Assembly: GCA_963781805.1 (NCBI GenBank)
Contig: CAWAHF010000004.1
Span: 1,488,001-1,552,000, forward strand
DNA length: 64,000 bases
Source of the DNA: JAFGPL01 sp963781805
GTDB taxonomy: Bacteria; Bacteroidota; Bacteroidia; Bacteroidales; UBA10428
Direction of reading: 5' to 3'
Under the pieces are notes generated by a model. The model did no database searches. It saw only the letters and a program-made list of their open reading frames with translations, and was not told the origin of the DNA. Below, piece after piece: positions 36,861 through 45,220 of the stretch (its first letter is position 1; every line of letters begins with the position of its first letter). A program made the translations under genes and the position numbers.

Positions 36861-37506
36861 GCAACGAATTTTAGCATTGATAGGTGGAATAGCAATTTCC
36901 TGTCTTTTTACATTAGCACAAAAATCAGAAAACAACCTGTGGACAAGCGGAGTAGTAAAACTGAAGGTAAATAAGCAACTCAGGTTTGATCTTGAAGAGC
37001 AGACCCGGTTCGATAAAGATATTACCAGGCTGCATGCGGTAATAACCGAGGGAGGGGCGCTATATGAACTTAACAAACATTTTAGTGTAAAGGCAAATTT
37101 CAGGTATATATATGATCAAAACGCACAAAACAGTTACCGGTATTCGGGTGATTTTGCATATGACTGGTCGAAAAAGAAATTTCCGTTAAATGTGAAATAC
37201 AGACTGAGGTTTCAGCGTACCATCGAGGAGCATACACATGCTGCAGAAAGTTATTTCCGGAACAAGCTTACTGCCGGTTACAATCTTACCAAAATTGTGG
37301 ACCCGTACATTGGATTTGAATCTTATTTCAAATTGAATTATATCAACAAATTTACCACTAACCGGTATATTGCAGGTCTTGAGTGGAAAATTACTAAAAA
37401 AATCGACCTTACCACCTATTTTATGCTTGAGGATGAGTTTGGCGAACGAAAACCCAAGATTCAGCGGATATTCGGTGTTGAGCTGGCGTATGGGTTTAAG
37501 TTGTAG
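36847..37506 (+). CDS. DUF2490-family putative outer-membrane protein
   Basis: A 219-residue protein with signal peptide (KQRILALIGGIAISCLFTLA) and alternating beta-strand pattern: LWTSGVVKLKVNKQLRFDLEEQTRF, ANFRYIYDQ, YRLRFQRTIE, ending in the aromatic strand IFGVELAYGFKL. This matches DUF2490, predicted to be a small outer-membrane beta-barrel. Three consecutive in-frame ATGs (36847, 36850, 36853) are possible starts. Function unknown. Confidence 0.82.
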   Translation: MMMNKQRILALIGGIAISCLFTLAQKSENNLWTSGVVKLKVNKQLRFDLEEQTRFDKDITRLHAVITEGGALYELNKHFSVKANFRYIYDQNAQNSYRYSGDFAYDWSKKKFPLNVKYRLRFQRTIEEHTHAAESYFRNKLTAGYNLTKIVDPYIGFESYFKLNYINKFTTNRYIAGLEWKITKKIDLTTYFMLEDEFGERKPKIQRIFGVELAYGFKL

Positions 37507-37508
37507 TG

Positions 37509-37570
37509 TGGAGGTATAGGGGTAGAGGAAATAGGGGGAATAGGGAAATAAGGGGATAGGGGAAGAAGTG
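37509..37570. repeat. G-rich low-complexity repeat, second array
   Basis: GGTATAGGGGTAGAGGAAAT and GGGGGAATAGGGAAATAAGG style units, related to 34659-34742, followed by GTGAAAAGTTAACAGTAAAT and similar AGTGAA units up to about 37602. Directly follows the DUF2490 stop. Confidence 0.75.
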
Positions 37571-37791
37571 AAAAGTTAACAGTAAATAGTGAAAAGTGAA
37601 GAATCAGGGTAATTTTCATTTGAAACACCTTTAATAAAATTTAACGACATCACGATTTCTAATTTTTTGAAAATTATATTAGACAAATTCTTATATTTAT
37701 AGCAAACAATTAATGTTTATTATACGTATACAACGACATGTTCACCTGATCATTAGAGAAACGCACTATACAAAAACCAAACCTGCTTAAT

Positions 37792-40683
37792 ATGACTAAA
37801 AGACTTTATTTTTTAATAATAGTTCTTACTATTGTCTTAAATTGCCATTCCCAGGTAACTCATGTAGAAACTTATTATAACAATCAAGGAGGTATTGAAG
37901 GATTGATAGAACCCAATAATATCGAGATTGATACATCAGGTAATATTTATTTCGTTGGTAATTCCACCTTGACGCATTTTATAACAGATAAATCGCTTAA
38001 AGCATTTAGCTATGTAGAAAGTTACAATTCTGCTATTTATCAGGGATTATGGAATGTGGATGAGATTCAATCTACCCTAAATAAAAAATTTTATTATTTA
38101 ACAGGTGATAACGAATTATTTGTTTTCAATAAAATAGCAAATACCGGAAAATTAATTCTTGCACAAAGTATTAAAGACAGTGATACCCTTACGATTGGAT
38201 ATGGTGTTACAAACCATATAGCCATCTCCCCGGATTCAAAAAGTTTCTATTTATCCTCACAATATGCCTTTGATGATGCAATCATGATATTTACGATTGA
38301 TTCAATTTCGGGTATATTGACGTATCAGAGTGAACTTACAAATATCAAGGCAATAAATAGTATTGTATGCAACAACTCTTATACATATACGGCATCCGCA
38401 GGGTCGAAAGAAACATCATTGAGTGTTCTGAAGCGATCTGAAGATCTAAAAGGTTTGGAATTAATTCAAAAGTTAACTACTTCAGATAGTATAATCAGCC
38501 CTTCGAGTCTTTTAATATCTAAGGATAACAGGTTTTTGTACGCATATGATGAAAAGACGATTGCCATCTTTAGTATTAATCAAACATCAGGCATGCTTAC
38601 TTTTGTTGAAAGACTTAAGATAGATGATTGTTTTGAAGGTTTCTGGTTTGCCCGAAGCTTTATAATAAGTGAAGATAACCATCAACTATATTTAGGAGGA
38701 GAATATAGCTTATCTGTTTATTCAAGAGATACTTTGACAGGAAAATTATCATTTGTTCAAGTGATAATGGAGGGGGAAAACAATTTTGAAGGTTTTAATA
38801 CGGTTTCATCCCTGGAATTCTTTAAAGGTGATACTATTTTGGCTGCCTTAAGTAAATATAATAATTCGATATTATTATTCAAACGAAACAAGGAAAATGG
38901 ATTGTTATCGTATGAGAAAACTATATCAAATGGAGATGGGAAAATTAAAGGACTAATGTCAGTGACGGATGTTTTGGTTTCAAAAAACGACAAGCAATTG
39001 TATACATTGTCAGGTGGTTTAAATAGTATTGGAATTTTTAATAGACTAACTGATGGTCATTTAATTAATTCCGGAAATATTAATTGGAATGAATTAGGTC
39101 CCGCAATTGGAGACCCAATAAATTTTGAATCTAACCCTAATGATTCGTATATATATATTTCGTCTTCAACCATGTATGGGATAAGAGAAATGAAGAGAAA
39201 TCCTGAAAAAGGTGATCTTCAATACTATAAATCTTATACAAATACCGGTTCTATTACTGATGAAGTTATTACAGATTTTGTTATAACTGATGACGCCAAA
39301 AATCTATACGCTGTTACCTCCTCTAACATCATTTTGTATCGGATAAATCCTGATAGTTCTGATTTAACATATTTGTCTAAAATAAACATTGATGATCAAG
39401 GTAATGGTGGTTTAATCGGAACAAAAAACATTGTTCTGAGTCATGATGGTAAAAATGTATATACTCATGCTCAATCCGCCTTTAATCCAAATGGTATTTC
39501 GTTATATACACGAAATGCCACAAATGGAAGTCTTACTTTTGTGGAAAATTATACTTCGGCGGATTATCCATTCTGGATAGAAAAGCCTTTCTCCCTGGCA
39601 ATTAGTCCTGATGATTCCTTCTTATATGCTGCGGGTACTTCAATTCTCATTTTTAAAAGAGAGATCAATGGTAAACTTGATTTTATAAAAGAGATTAAAT
39701 ATACAGATATTGGATTGGATTTTGTTTATTCTTTGGATCAGATTTTAATCAGTGCTGATGGGAAATCATTGATTGGAATTACAAGGATGAGTAAATCACT
39801 CCTTTCCTTTTACAGATTTTTATCTGATGGTGATCTGACGCTAAAACAGGTTAACAGGTACAGTGATAACATGATTTATTCCGGAACTTTTCCCAAAGAA
39901 GTCATCTCAGTTGACACAAAAAATCTTTATATCATTTCGCAGGTTGATGGTAGCATAAGTGTTTTTAAAACTTGTGTCCCATTGGGTCTGAAAAAACATT
40001 ATAATGGTTGCATGGGAGATACACTTAAAATTACGATAGACGATGGTCATCATTATGATTGGTCAACCGGTGATACAACCAATTCAATAAAATGTGCCCT
40101 GCCGGGTCAATATACCGTATATGTAAGGGATTCTATAGGACGGGAGGGATATGATACAACCAATATTGTTTTTCATCCTTTGCCCACTGTAATGTTAGCA
40201 ATTGATACAACTCTTTCTACCTCTGATACCACATATATCAATACAAAAATTAACGGAGGATTATATCCTTATAGGTATTTTTGGAATGATAGCCTGTCCG
40301 CTCGGAACAGGATGATTGTTACTGCTGAAAAACCAACCGGTAACTATTTATTTTCTCTGACGGTAACGGATGATTATGGTTGTAAGGGTTCAGATAGTAT
40401 TTTAATCTCAATTGATAACGATAGACCAGGTGTGATTGAAAATTCTAAATTAGGCAATATTTCGTTCTATCCCAGTCCGGTAAGTGATTTCTTAACTATT
40501 ATTGGTGAGAATACGATAAATTTTATTGAGATAACCGATATTCAGGGAAATCTGATTAAAAAAATTAATGTGGATAATAACAGTGCAAAGATTAATCTTT
40601 CAAATTTATTCCCGGGTATATACATACTAAAAATATCAGGCTGTGATTATTATTTCAGTAAAATTATAGTTAAAAATAAGTGA
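37792..40683 (+). CDS. Secreted beta-propeller protein with a T9SS sorting domain
   Basis: A 963-residue protein with signal peptide (RLYFLIIVLTIVLNCHSQ). Residues ~25-735 are repeats of about 50 residues pairing ISPDSKSFYLSS- or SKDNRFLYAYD-like strands with IFSINQTSGMLTFVERL-like strands, the pattern of 7-bladed lactonase/YVTN beta-propellers. A PKD/Ig-like region (DWSTGDTTNSIKCALPGQYT, VTDDYGCKGSDSI) precedes a type A sorting domain: ISFYPSPVSDFLTI, FIEITDIQGNLIKKI, LFPGIYILKI, IIVKNK. It should be exported by the type IX system to the surface. Ligand unknown. Confidence 0.87.
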   Translation: MTKRLYFLIIVLTIVLNCHSQVTHVETYYNNQGGIEGLIEPNNIEIDTSGNIYFVGNSTLTHFITDKSLKAFSYVESYNSAIYQGLWNVDEIQSTLNKKFYYLTGDNELFVFNKIANTGKLILAQSIKDSDTLTIGYGVTNHIAISPDSKSFYLSSQYAFDDAIMIFTIDSISGILTYQSELTNIKAINSIVCNNSYTYTASAGSKETSLSVLKRSEDLKGLELIQKLTTSDSIISPSSLLISKDNRFLYAYDEKTIAIFSINQTSGMLTFVERLKIDDCFEGFWFARSFIISEDNHQLYLGGEYSLSVYSRDTLTGKLSFVQVIMEGENNFEGFNTVSSLEFFKGDTILAALSKYNNSILLFKRNKENGLLSYEKTISNGDGKIKGLMSVTDVLVSKNDKQLYTLSGGLNSIGIFNRLTDGHLINSGNINWNELGPAIGDPINFESNPNDSYIYISSSTMYGIREMKRNPEKGDLQYYKSYTNTGSITDEVITDFVITDDAKNLYAVTSSNIILYRINPDSSDLTYLSKINIDDQGNGGLIGTKNIVLSHDGKNVYTHAQSAFNPNGISLYTRNATNGSLTFVENYTSADYPFWIEKPFSLAISPDDSFLYAAGTSILIFKREINGKLDFIKEIKYTDIGLDFVYSLDQILISADGKSLIGITRMSKSLLSFYRFLSDGDLTLKQVNRYSDNMIYSGTFPKEVISVDTKNLYIISQVDGSISVFKTCVPLGLKKHYNGCMGDTLKITIDDGHHYDWSTGDTTNSIKCALPGQYTVYVRDSIGREGYDTTNIVFHPLPTVMLAIDTTLSTSDTTYINTKINGGLYPYRYFWNDSLSARNRMIVTAEKPTGNYLFSLTVTDDYGCKGSDSILISIDNDRPGVIENSKLGNISFYPSPVSDFLTIIGENTINFIEITDIQGNLIKKINVDNNSAKINLSNLFPGIYILKISGCDYYFSKIIVKNK

Positions 40684-40743
40684 TATAAAAAATCAATTTA
40701 CTATTTAAACTTGTGGATTATTAAATAATAAGGTTTTAATCAA

Positions 40744-42438
40744 ATGATAAAAAAAATTCTATTAAGCGTGATTATTCTATCTGTACTACAAATAAATTAT
40801 GCTCAAAAAACTATTAAATATGTATTGGTAAAGAATATCAATACGAAGGCATCTGGTTTGTATGATGAATCATCTTACCCAAGGAATTTTATAATTCTAA
40901 ATGATAAGTTAATTTTTGTTGCTCAGAATGAATTCGTTGGAAATGAACTTTTTATAACTGATGGGACAAGCGAGGGCACAAATCTATTGAAAAATATTGA
41001 TGCGTATCATCAGGATATGACTTCTACGAGTGATAATAGTTCACAACCATATGAATTAACTGTCTTCAGCAATAAGTTAATTTTTGGAGCAAATGATGAT
41101 ATTCATGGATACGAACCGTGGATAACTGATGGCACATCACAAGGTACAATTCTGCTTAAAGATATTTATCAAAACAGCTCCGGTTCAGATCCTAATTATT
41201 TTGTTGAATATAATGACAAAATATACTTTAATGCAAATGAAGGATGGGGAAATGAACTATATGTCTCTGATGGCAATGAACAAGGTACTTTTATGTTAAA
41301 AAATATTTCTACCAGTGGTTATGGTTCATCTGAACCTTCAAATTTTATTGTCTATAAGAACTTATTATTCTTCTCTGCAATTGACACAGCCGGAAATGAA
41401 TTATGGCGAACAGATGGAACTGAGCCTGGTACTTGCATGTTTAAGGACTTGAGTAATGAAGCTGGAGGATCAAGCCCGACCAATTTTTTTGAATATCAAA
41501 ATAAATTGTTTTTTTCAGCAATAGGTGATAGTACTGGGAGAGAACTTTGGATCACAGATGGCACCAAAGAGGGAACTTATTTATTTAAAGATATTAATTT
41601 GAATAAAAATGAAGGTTCATTTCCTCATGATTTTATTGTTTTTAATGATAACCTTTATTTTATAGCAGCTGATAGTGTTGATGATAATGAGTTATGGTGC
41701 ACCAATGGTGATTCTGCCTATATGATTAAAGAAATAAGTCCACATACCGGAGCATTGTCATATTCAATACTTCATGAGTATAATGGCAGGTTATACTTTA
41801 ATGCAAGAATGACGGAATTATCAGAATTTACATTATGGACTTCGGATGGAACAGAAGAAGGCACTTATGAATTTTTTTCAGTGGATACCACAACTAATGA
41901 TACCACAAGTATTGAAGATCCCGAATATTTCATTAACTGGCAAGACAAATTAATCTTTAAGGCTCAGAAAGAACACACTGAAAACAATCAGTTGTGGATA
42001 TCTGATGGCACAATGGAAAATACAAAACAATTATTCCCTGATTCAGTTGTTGGATGGAGTCCTATTAATGGTTCAGAATATGTTTTGTATAAAGACGAGA
42101 TCTATTTTAGTGCCAGATTTATCGATTCAATTGGGGTTGAACTATACAAGTTAATAATCGATTCAGTTAATGTTTCTGGTTTAATTGATAGGCCTTCTTT
42201 TAAAGATAATTGTAAAGTATATCCAAATCCGGTTTCTAACACTTTGTACGTTGAACTGGATAGTGAGATCGGTCTGAAAATAGTTAGTATAACAGATATA
42301 AACGGTAGAACCATTTTGTCAAAGAAAACAAATAATGATAAGCTAGAATTGGATCTGTTTAGCTTGCAAAGTGGTTTCTACATATTGGACATTAAAACAT
42401 CGGATAAAAATTATCTGAGAAAAATATTAAAGGAATAA
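40744..42438 (+). CDS. Secreted repeat protein (ELWxTDGTxxGT repeats) with a T9SS sorting domain
   Basis: A 564-residue protein with signal peptide ending NYAQK. It contains about eight imperfect repeats of some 45-55 residues with the core ELWITDGTKEGTYLFKDI (variants ELFITDGTSEGTNLLKNI, EPWITDGTSQGTILLKDI, ELWRTDGTEPGTCMFKDL), each preceded by a KLFFSA-type strand, probably a beta-propeller. The C-terminus (CKVYPNPVSNTLYVEL, ITDINGRTIL, LQSGFYILDIKT, YLRKILKE) is a type A T9SS sorting domain. It lies 60 bases after the other T9SS cargo gene, so they may be co-expressed. Confidence 0.87.
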   Translation: MIKKILLSVIILSVLQINYAQKTIKYVLVKNINTKASGLYDESSYPRNFIILNDKLIFVAQNEFVGNELFITDGTSEGTNLLKNIDAYHQDMTSTSDNSSQPYELTVFSNKLIFGANDDIHGYEPWITDGTSQGTILLKDIYQNSSGSDPNYFVEYNDKIYFNANEGWGNELYVSDGNEQGTFMLKNISTSGYGSSEPSNFIVYKNLLFFSAIDTAGNELWRTDGTEPGTCMFKDLSNEAGGSSPTNFFEYQNKLFFSAIGDSTGRELWITDGTKEGTYLFKDINLNKNEGSFPHDFIVFNDNLYFIAADSVDDNELWCTNGDSAYMIKEISPHTGALSYSILHEYNGRLYFNARMTELSEFTLWTSDGTEEGTYEFFSVDTTTNDTTSIEDPEYFINWQDKLIFKAQKEHTENNQLWISDGTMENTKQLFPDSVVGWSPINGSEYVLYKDEIYFSARFIDSIGVELYKLIIDSVNVSGLIDRPSFKDNCKVYPNPVSNTLYVELDSEIGLKIVSITDINGRTILSKKTNNDKLELDLFSLQSGFYILDIKTSDKNYLRKILKE

Positions 42439-42750
42439 AACTTCCGATTTAGCTTGCAGCTAATCCCTAAAGGAAAAACGAATCCTTCATTGAAATACGT
42501 ATAATTCATCTTGATATTTGAATAACGTGATGACAGTGCGATGAGATTGCCAGTATGAATCGGCAGACAGGTTTTATTCATTAAGCATTCAATGACGTAC
42601 TTTATTGAAGCAAGCACAGTCACGAACCTACACCCCAGCTGGTCCGGGTTTTCAACCCCCCTCTCTGAGCGTAGCATCTGCTACGCTATATTATTTTCAT
42701 AACACCAAACTGGTCGGGGTTTTCAACCTCGACCTTAATTACCACAACTC
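42439..42750. other. Intergenic segment with small hairpins and CAGCTGGT motifs
   Basis: No gene is seen. ACCCCAGCTGGTCCGGGTTTT (from about 42632) and AAACTGGTCGGGGTTTTCAA (from 42705) resemble the AAACCCC...GGGGTTT hairpin at 45171-45192. AGCGTAGCA-TC-TGCTACGCT at 42668-42687 is a perfect inverted repeat. These small elements precede copy 1 of the dispersed repeat. Confidence 0.55.
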
Positions 42751-43110
42751 CTTTTGCAGGATTATTGGTTGTGGTTATTCAGAGCTACCCTCTTCATATT
42801 AATTAATAACAGCATAAACCAGATAAGAGGAGATTGGTATTTCAGTATTTTTTGTAAATTGCTTACCGGTTGGAATAACCTGATGGACACTATAACCTGC
42901 ATAAAATCGGCAGGCCTTGCTCCGCCAAAGCCCCGCCTGAACTGCCGAACGGCAGGTAGGGACGGGCAGCTTCGCGAAGGCGATGCAGGCAGTTATAAAC
43001 ACAAAATGGAGTTTGAATATTCTAAGACAGCTTTAAACAAATCGATAATTAAAGCTATATGAGAAATACATGTGATTTTAGGGAAAAAGGGAAGTATGTT
43101 TGGATGTTAG
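42751..43110 (+). repeat. Dispersed ~300-bp non-coding repeat, copy 1
   Basis: Shares with copies at 45221 and 49091 an ordered set of blocks: GGATTATTGGTTGTGGTTATT, CATATTAATTAATAACAGC, TTTTTTGTAAATTGCTTACC, AACCTGCATAAAATCGGCAG, ATATAAACAC-type, TCTAAGACAG and a tail ending TTTGGATGTTAG. A GC-rich segment of about 75 bases (about 42914-42984, with CTGCCGAACGGCAG) is present only in this copy. It carries no credible ORF and ends about 60 bases before the PIN toxin remnant. Confidence 0.8.
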
Positions 43111-43171
43111 GTGCAAGGCTAAGAGAACGTTCCAATGAAAGAATCGATTATTTTTTTTGTAAATTTGATTT

Positions 43172-43650
43172 GTGAAACAGAGAATTTACATAGATACATC
43201 AGTTTTCGGCGGATACTATGATGATGAGTTTGCAGAGCCCACAAAACCGTTGTTCATTAGACTTAAAAATAATGAGTTAAATTATTATTCTCATCAGTGA
43301 CTCAGGATGAAATAGATGGAGCACCCGAGAGAGTTAGAAACTTGGTAAAGGGATTAAAAACAGAATGGACTGAATTTCTTGATGTAACAGATGAAGTAAC
43401 AGATGAAGTAACAGAGTTGGCGACTGAATATATAGCAGAAGGCGTTGTTGGACAGACAAGTTTTGCGGACTGTTTACATATAGCCCTGACAACAATAAAT
43501 AGAGCTGATTTTTTAATAAGTTGGAACTTTAAACACATTTTGAATGTTGACAGAATTAGGGGTTATAACTCTATAAATATAAAAAAGGGTTACAAACAAT
43601 TAGAAATACGTTCACCCAGAGAATTTGAAAAATATGAAAACGATAAATAA
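43172..43650 (+). pseudogene. Frameshifted PIN-domain (VapC-like) toxin
   Basis: From GTG 43172 the frame reads KQRIYIDTSVFGGYYDDEF, a PIN N-terminus with its first catalytic Asp, and runs into TGA at 43298-43300. The rest continues in another frame from about 43293: SSVTQDEIDGAPERVRNLV, then GQTSFADCLHIALTTINRADFLISWNFKHI, carrying the later acidic residues. A one-base indel near 43285-43295 explains the break. A tandem duplication of GTAACAGATGAA (VTDEVTDEV) sits in the second half. The antitoxin-like gene overlaps its 3' end, giving a toxin-first order. Confidence 0.8.
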
Positions 43651-43787
43651 GACAATAGAGAAACAATTTGATGCTGTTAAATTTATGCGTGAGCAGCGTG
43701 ACAGATTGATTGAAAAGTTGTCAAAGTATAATTAGCCCCAAAATTTAGACAACAAGTATCATTTGAAAAATTAATAAACTTGTTGTT

Positions 43788-44063
43788 ATGAAAAAGAGAA
43801 AAAACTACACATCAGGATTTAAGACCAAAGTTGTTCTTGAGGCTCTTCAGGAGCGAGAAACTATTCAAGAGATTGGCAAGAAGTATGAAATACATCCAAA
43901 CCAGATTTCAACCTGGAAGAGCCAATTTTTAAATAGTGCAAATAGCGTTTTTGAGAAAGGCACCAAAATCGACGATGGTGAAAAAGAGAAGACTGAACTT
44001 TTTAAAAAAGTAGGACAATTACAAATGCAGGTTGATTTCTTAAAAAAAGTATTGGGGAAATAG
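43788..44063 (+). CDS. IS3-family transposase OrfA
   Basis: A 91-residue DNA-binding protein: helix-turn-helix KKRKNYTSGFKTKVVLEAL with IGKKYEIHPNQISTWKSQFL, followed by a leucine-zipper-like KTELFKKVGQLQMQVDFLKK. Near its end a run of seven A then G (44042-44049) is a likely -1 slippage site: shifting there continues as SIGEIAKDDRHLKVERSC into OrfB without a stop, giving the OrfAB transposase typical of this family. Confidence 0.9.
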   Translation: MKKRKNYTSGFKTKVVLEALQERETIQEIGKKYEIHPNQISTWKSQFLNSANSVFEKGTKIDDGEKEKTELFKKVGQLQMQVDFLKKVLGK

Positions 44064-44131
44064 CCAAAGATGACAGGCATCTGAAAGTTGAAAGAAGTTG
44101 TCCTATAAGCATAAAGGGACAATGCGAACTT

Positions 44132-44902
44132 TTGGATATCTGTCGTAGTAGTTTCTACTATATTCCCCAGAATGACAGTTCTCAAAACCAGGAACTCATG
44201 AAACTAATTGATAAGCAATACATGGAGACACCCTTTTTTGGCGTACCCCGCATGGTACAATATTTACGTGAACTTGGTCATAAAGTAAATCCCAAGCGTA
44301 TAAGGCGATTGTACAAATTGATGGATTTGCATGCAATTGGCCCCCGTCCAAACACCAGCAAGCCACATAAAGGTGAGGGACACACGATATATCCCTATTT
44401 GTTGCGACATCTAAAGGTAATTCGTCCAAATCAGGTTTGGGGTATGGATATTACTTATGTTCCCGTTGGCAATGGGTATATGTATTTAGTGGCCATAATA
44501 GACCTTTATAGTCGTTTTATTGTAGGTTGGTCACTTTCCAATACGATGACTTCACAATGGTGCAAAGAATGTCTGGAAGCAGCTATTCTACAGCATGGTA
44601 AACCAGAGATATTAAACACCGATCAGGGAAGCCAGTTTACAAGTCCTTTATTTATTGAATTTGTAACTACGGGTCAGGAAATCCAATTTAGTATGGATGG
44701 TAAAGGTCGTGCAATCGATAATATTTTTATTGAGCGGTTCTGGCGAAATATCAAATACGAGAAAATCTATATTGAGCCATCCGAGGATGGAATTGAATTA
44801 TATGGAAAAATAAAGTGGTATATGGAGTTTTATAATAATCGAAGAGGACATCAAACATTAGATTATAAAAGGCCTGTAGAGATGTTCGCTAAAGCCGCTT
44901 AG
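44132..44902 (+). CDS. IS3-family transposase OrfB (DDE integrase core)
   Basis: A 256-residue catalytic part with the HTH_21-like start FYYIPQNDSSQNQELMKLID and the rve core. DDE residues are visible: Asp in VWGMDITYVPV, Asp in LNTDQGSQFTS and Glu in NIFIERFWRNIKYE. The frame is open upstream to about 44048 and is probably reached by -1 frameshifting from OrfA; the ATG at 44132 is the first internal start. The stop lies within a 40-bp palindrome. Confidence 0.9.
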   Translation: MDICRSSFYYIPQNDSSQNQELMKLIDKQYMETPFFGVPRMVQYLRELGHKVNPKRIRRLYKLMDLHAIGPRPNTSKPHKGEGHTIYPYLLRHLKVIRPNQVWGMDITYVPVGNGYMYLVAIIDLYSRFIVGWSLSNTMTSQWCKECLEAAILQHGKPEILNTDQGSQFTSPLFIEFVTTGQEIQFSMDGKGRAIDNIFIERFWRNIKYEKIYIEPSEDGIELYGKIKWYMEFYNNRRGHQTLDYKRPVEMFAKAA

Positions 44903-44940
44903 ATTTCCCTTCCCGCCCAATTGGGCGGGAAGGGAAATCT
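44901..44940. terminator. Perfect 40-bp palindrome at the end of orfB
   Basis: AGATTTCCCTTCCCGCCC-AATT-GGGCGGGAAGGGAAATCT is a perfect inverted repeat beginning inside the orfB stop codon. It lies within the IS and may act as a bidirectional terminator insulating it; no T-run follows. Confidence 0.7.
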
Positions 44941-45070
44941 AACTTATCTTTGAAGAAAAGTTGTCTAAAGTAGGGGAGTATTTTAAAGATGACTAAAGAA
45001 GAAATTATAGAATACTTCAGAACAAGGAAAAAAGAGACGACAACTAAGCCCAGTGCATAACAATATAGGA

Positions 45071-45192
45071 TTTAAGGCACAGTTGAGCCAAAAAAAGAGG
45101 CAGTATGTTAGAGTAGATACTACCTTCAATCAAAGGTTAAAAGTTGAAAACGCACGCTCAATTGTGTTTTAAACCCCAGCTGGTTGGGGTTT
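45071..45192. repeat. Long imperfect inverted repeat with a terminal small hairpin
   Basis: TTTAAGGCACAGTTGAGC (45071-45088) pairs with GCTCAATTGTGTTTTAAA (45156-45173): 15 of 18 Watson-Crick and the rest G-U. Overlapping its right end, AAACCCC-AGCTGGTT-GGGGTTT (45171-45192) forms a second hairpin. It lies directly after the antitoxin remnant and before repeat copy 2. Confidence 0.65.
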
Positions 45193-45220
45193 TCAGCCTC
45201 ACCCTTTATTACTACCATTC

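Larger units (their letters stand above)
43727..44984 (+). mobile_element. IS3-family insertion sequence, 1258 bp
   Basis: The element carries orfA and orfB. Its ends share TTTAGACAAC preceded by a C-rich block (left TAGCCCCAAAATTTAGACAA, right in reverse complement TACTCCCCTACTTTAGACAA; 16 of 21 positions match). AAAG flanks both sides (43723-43726 and 44985-44988) as the target duplication, supported by the antitoxin frame it restores when removed. The exact outer bases are uncertain by a few positions. Both ORFs are intact, so it may be active. Confidence 0.85.
43634..45060 (+). pseudogene. Antitoxin gene split by an IS3-family insertion
   Basis: The 5' part (43634-43726) encodes 31 residues starting MKTINKTIEKQFDAVKFMRE and ending RLIEKLSK. 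The 3' part (44989-45060) encodes MTKEEIIEYFRTRKKETTT plus KPSA and a stop. Removing the insertion 43727-44984 together with one copy of the flanking AAAG joins LSK directly to MTKEE in frame, restoring a 54-residue antitoxin-like protein of a kind that accompanies PIN toxins. The 5' part now ends YN-stop within the insertion. Confidence 0.8.

Noticed and set aside
42605..43062. Overlapping open frames within the copy 1 region
   Set aside because: They cross hairpins and the dispersed repeat, are not conserved between repeat copies, and have stops at different places in copies 2 and 3.
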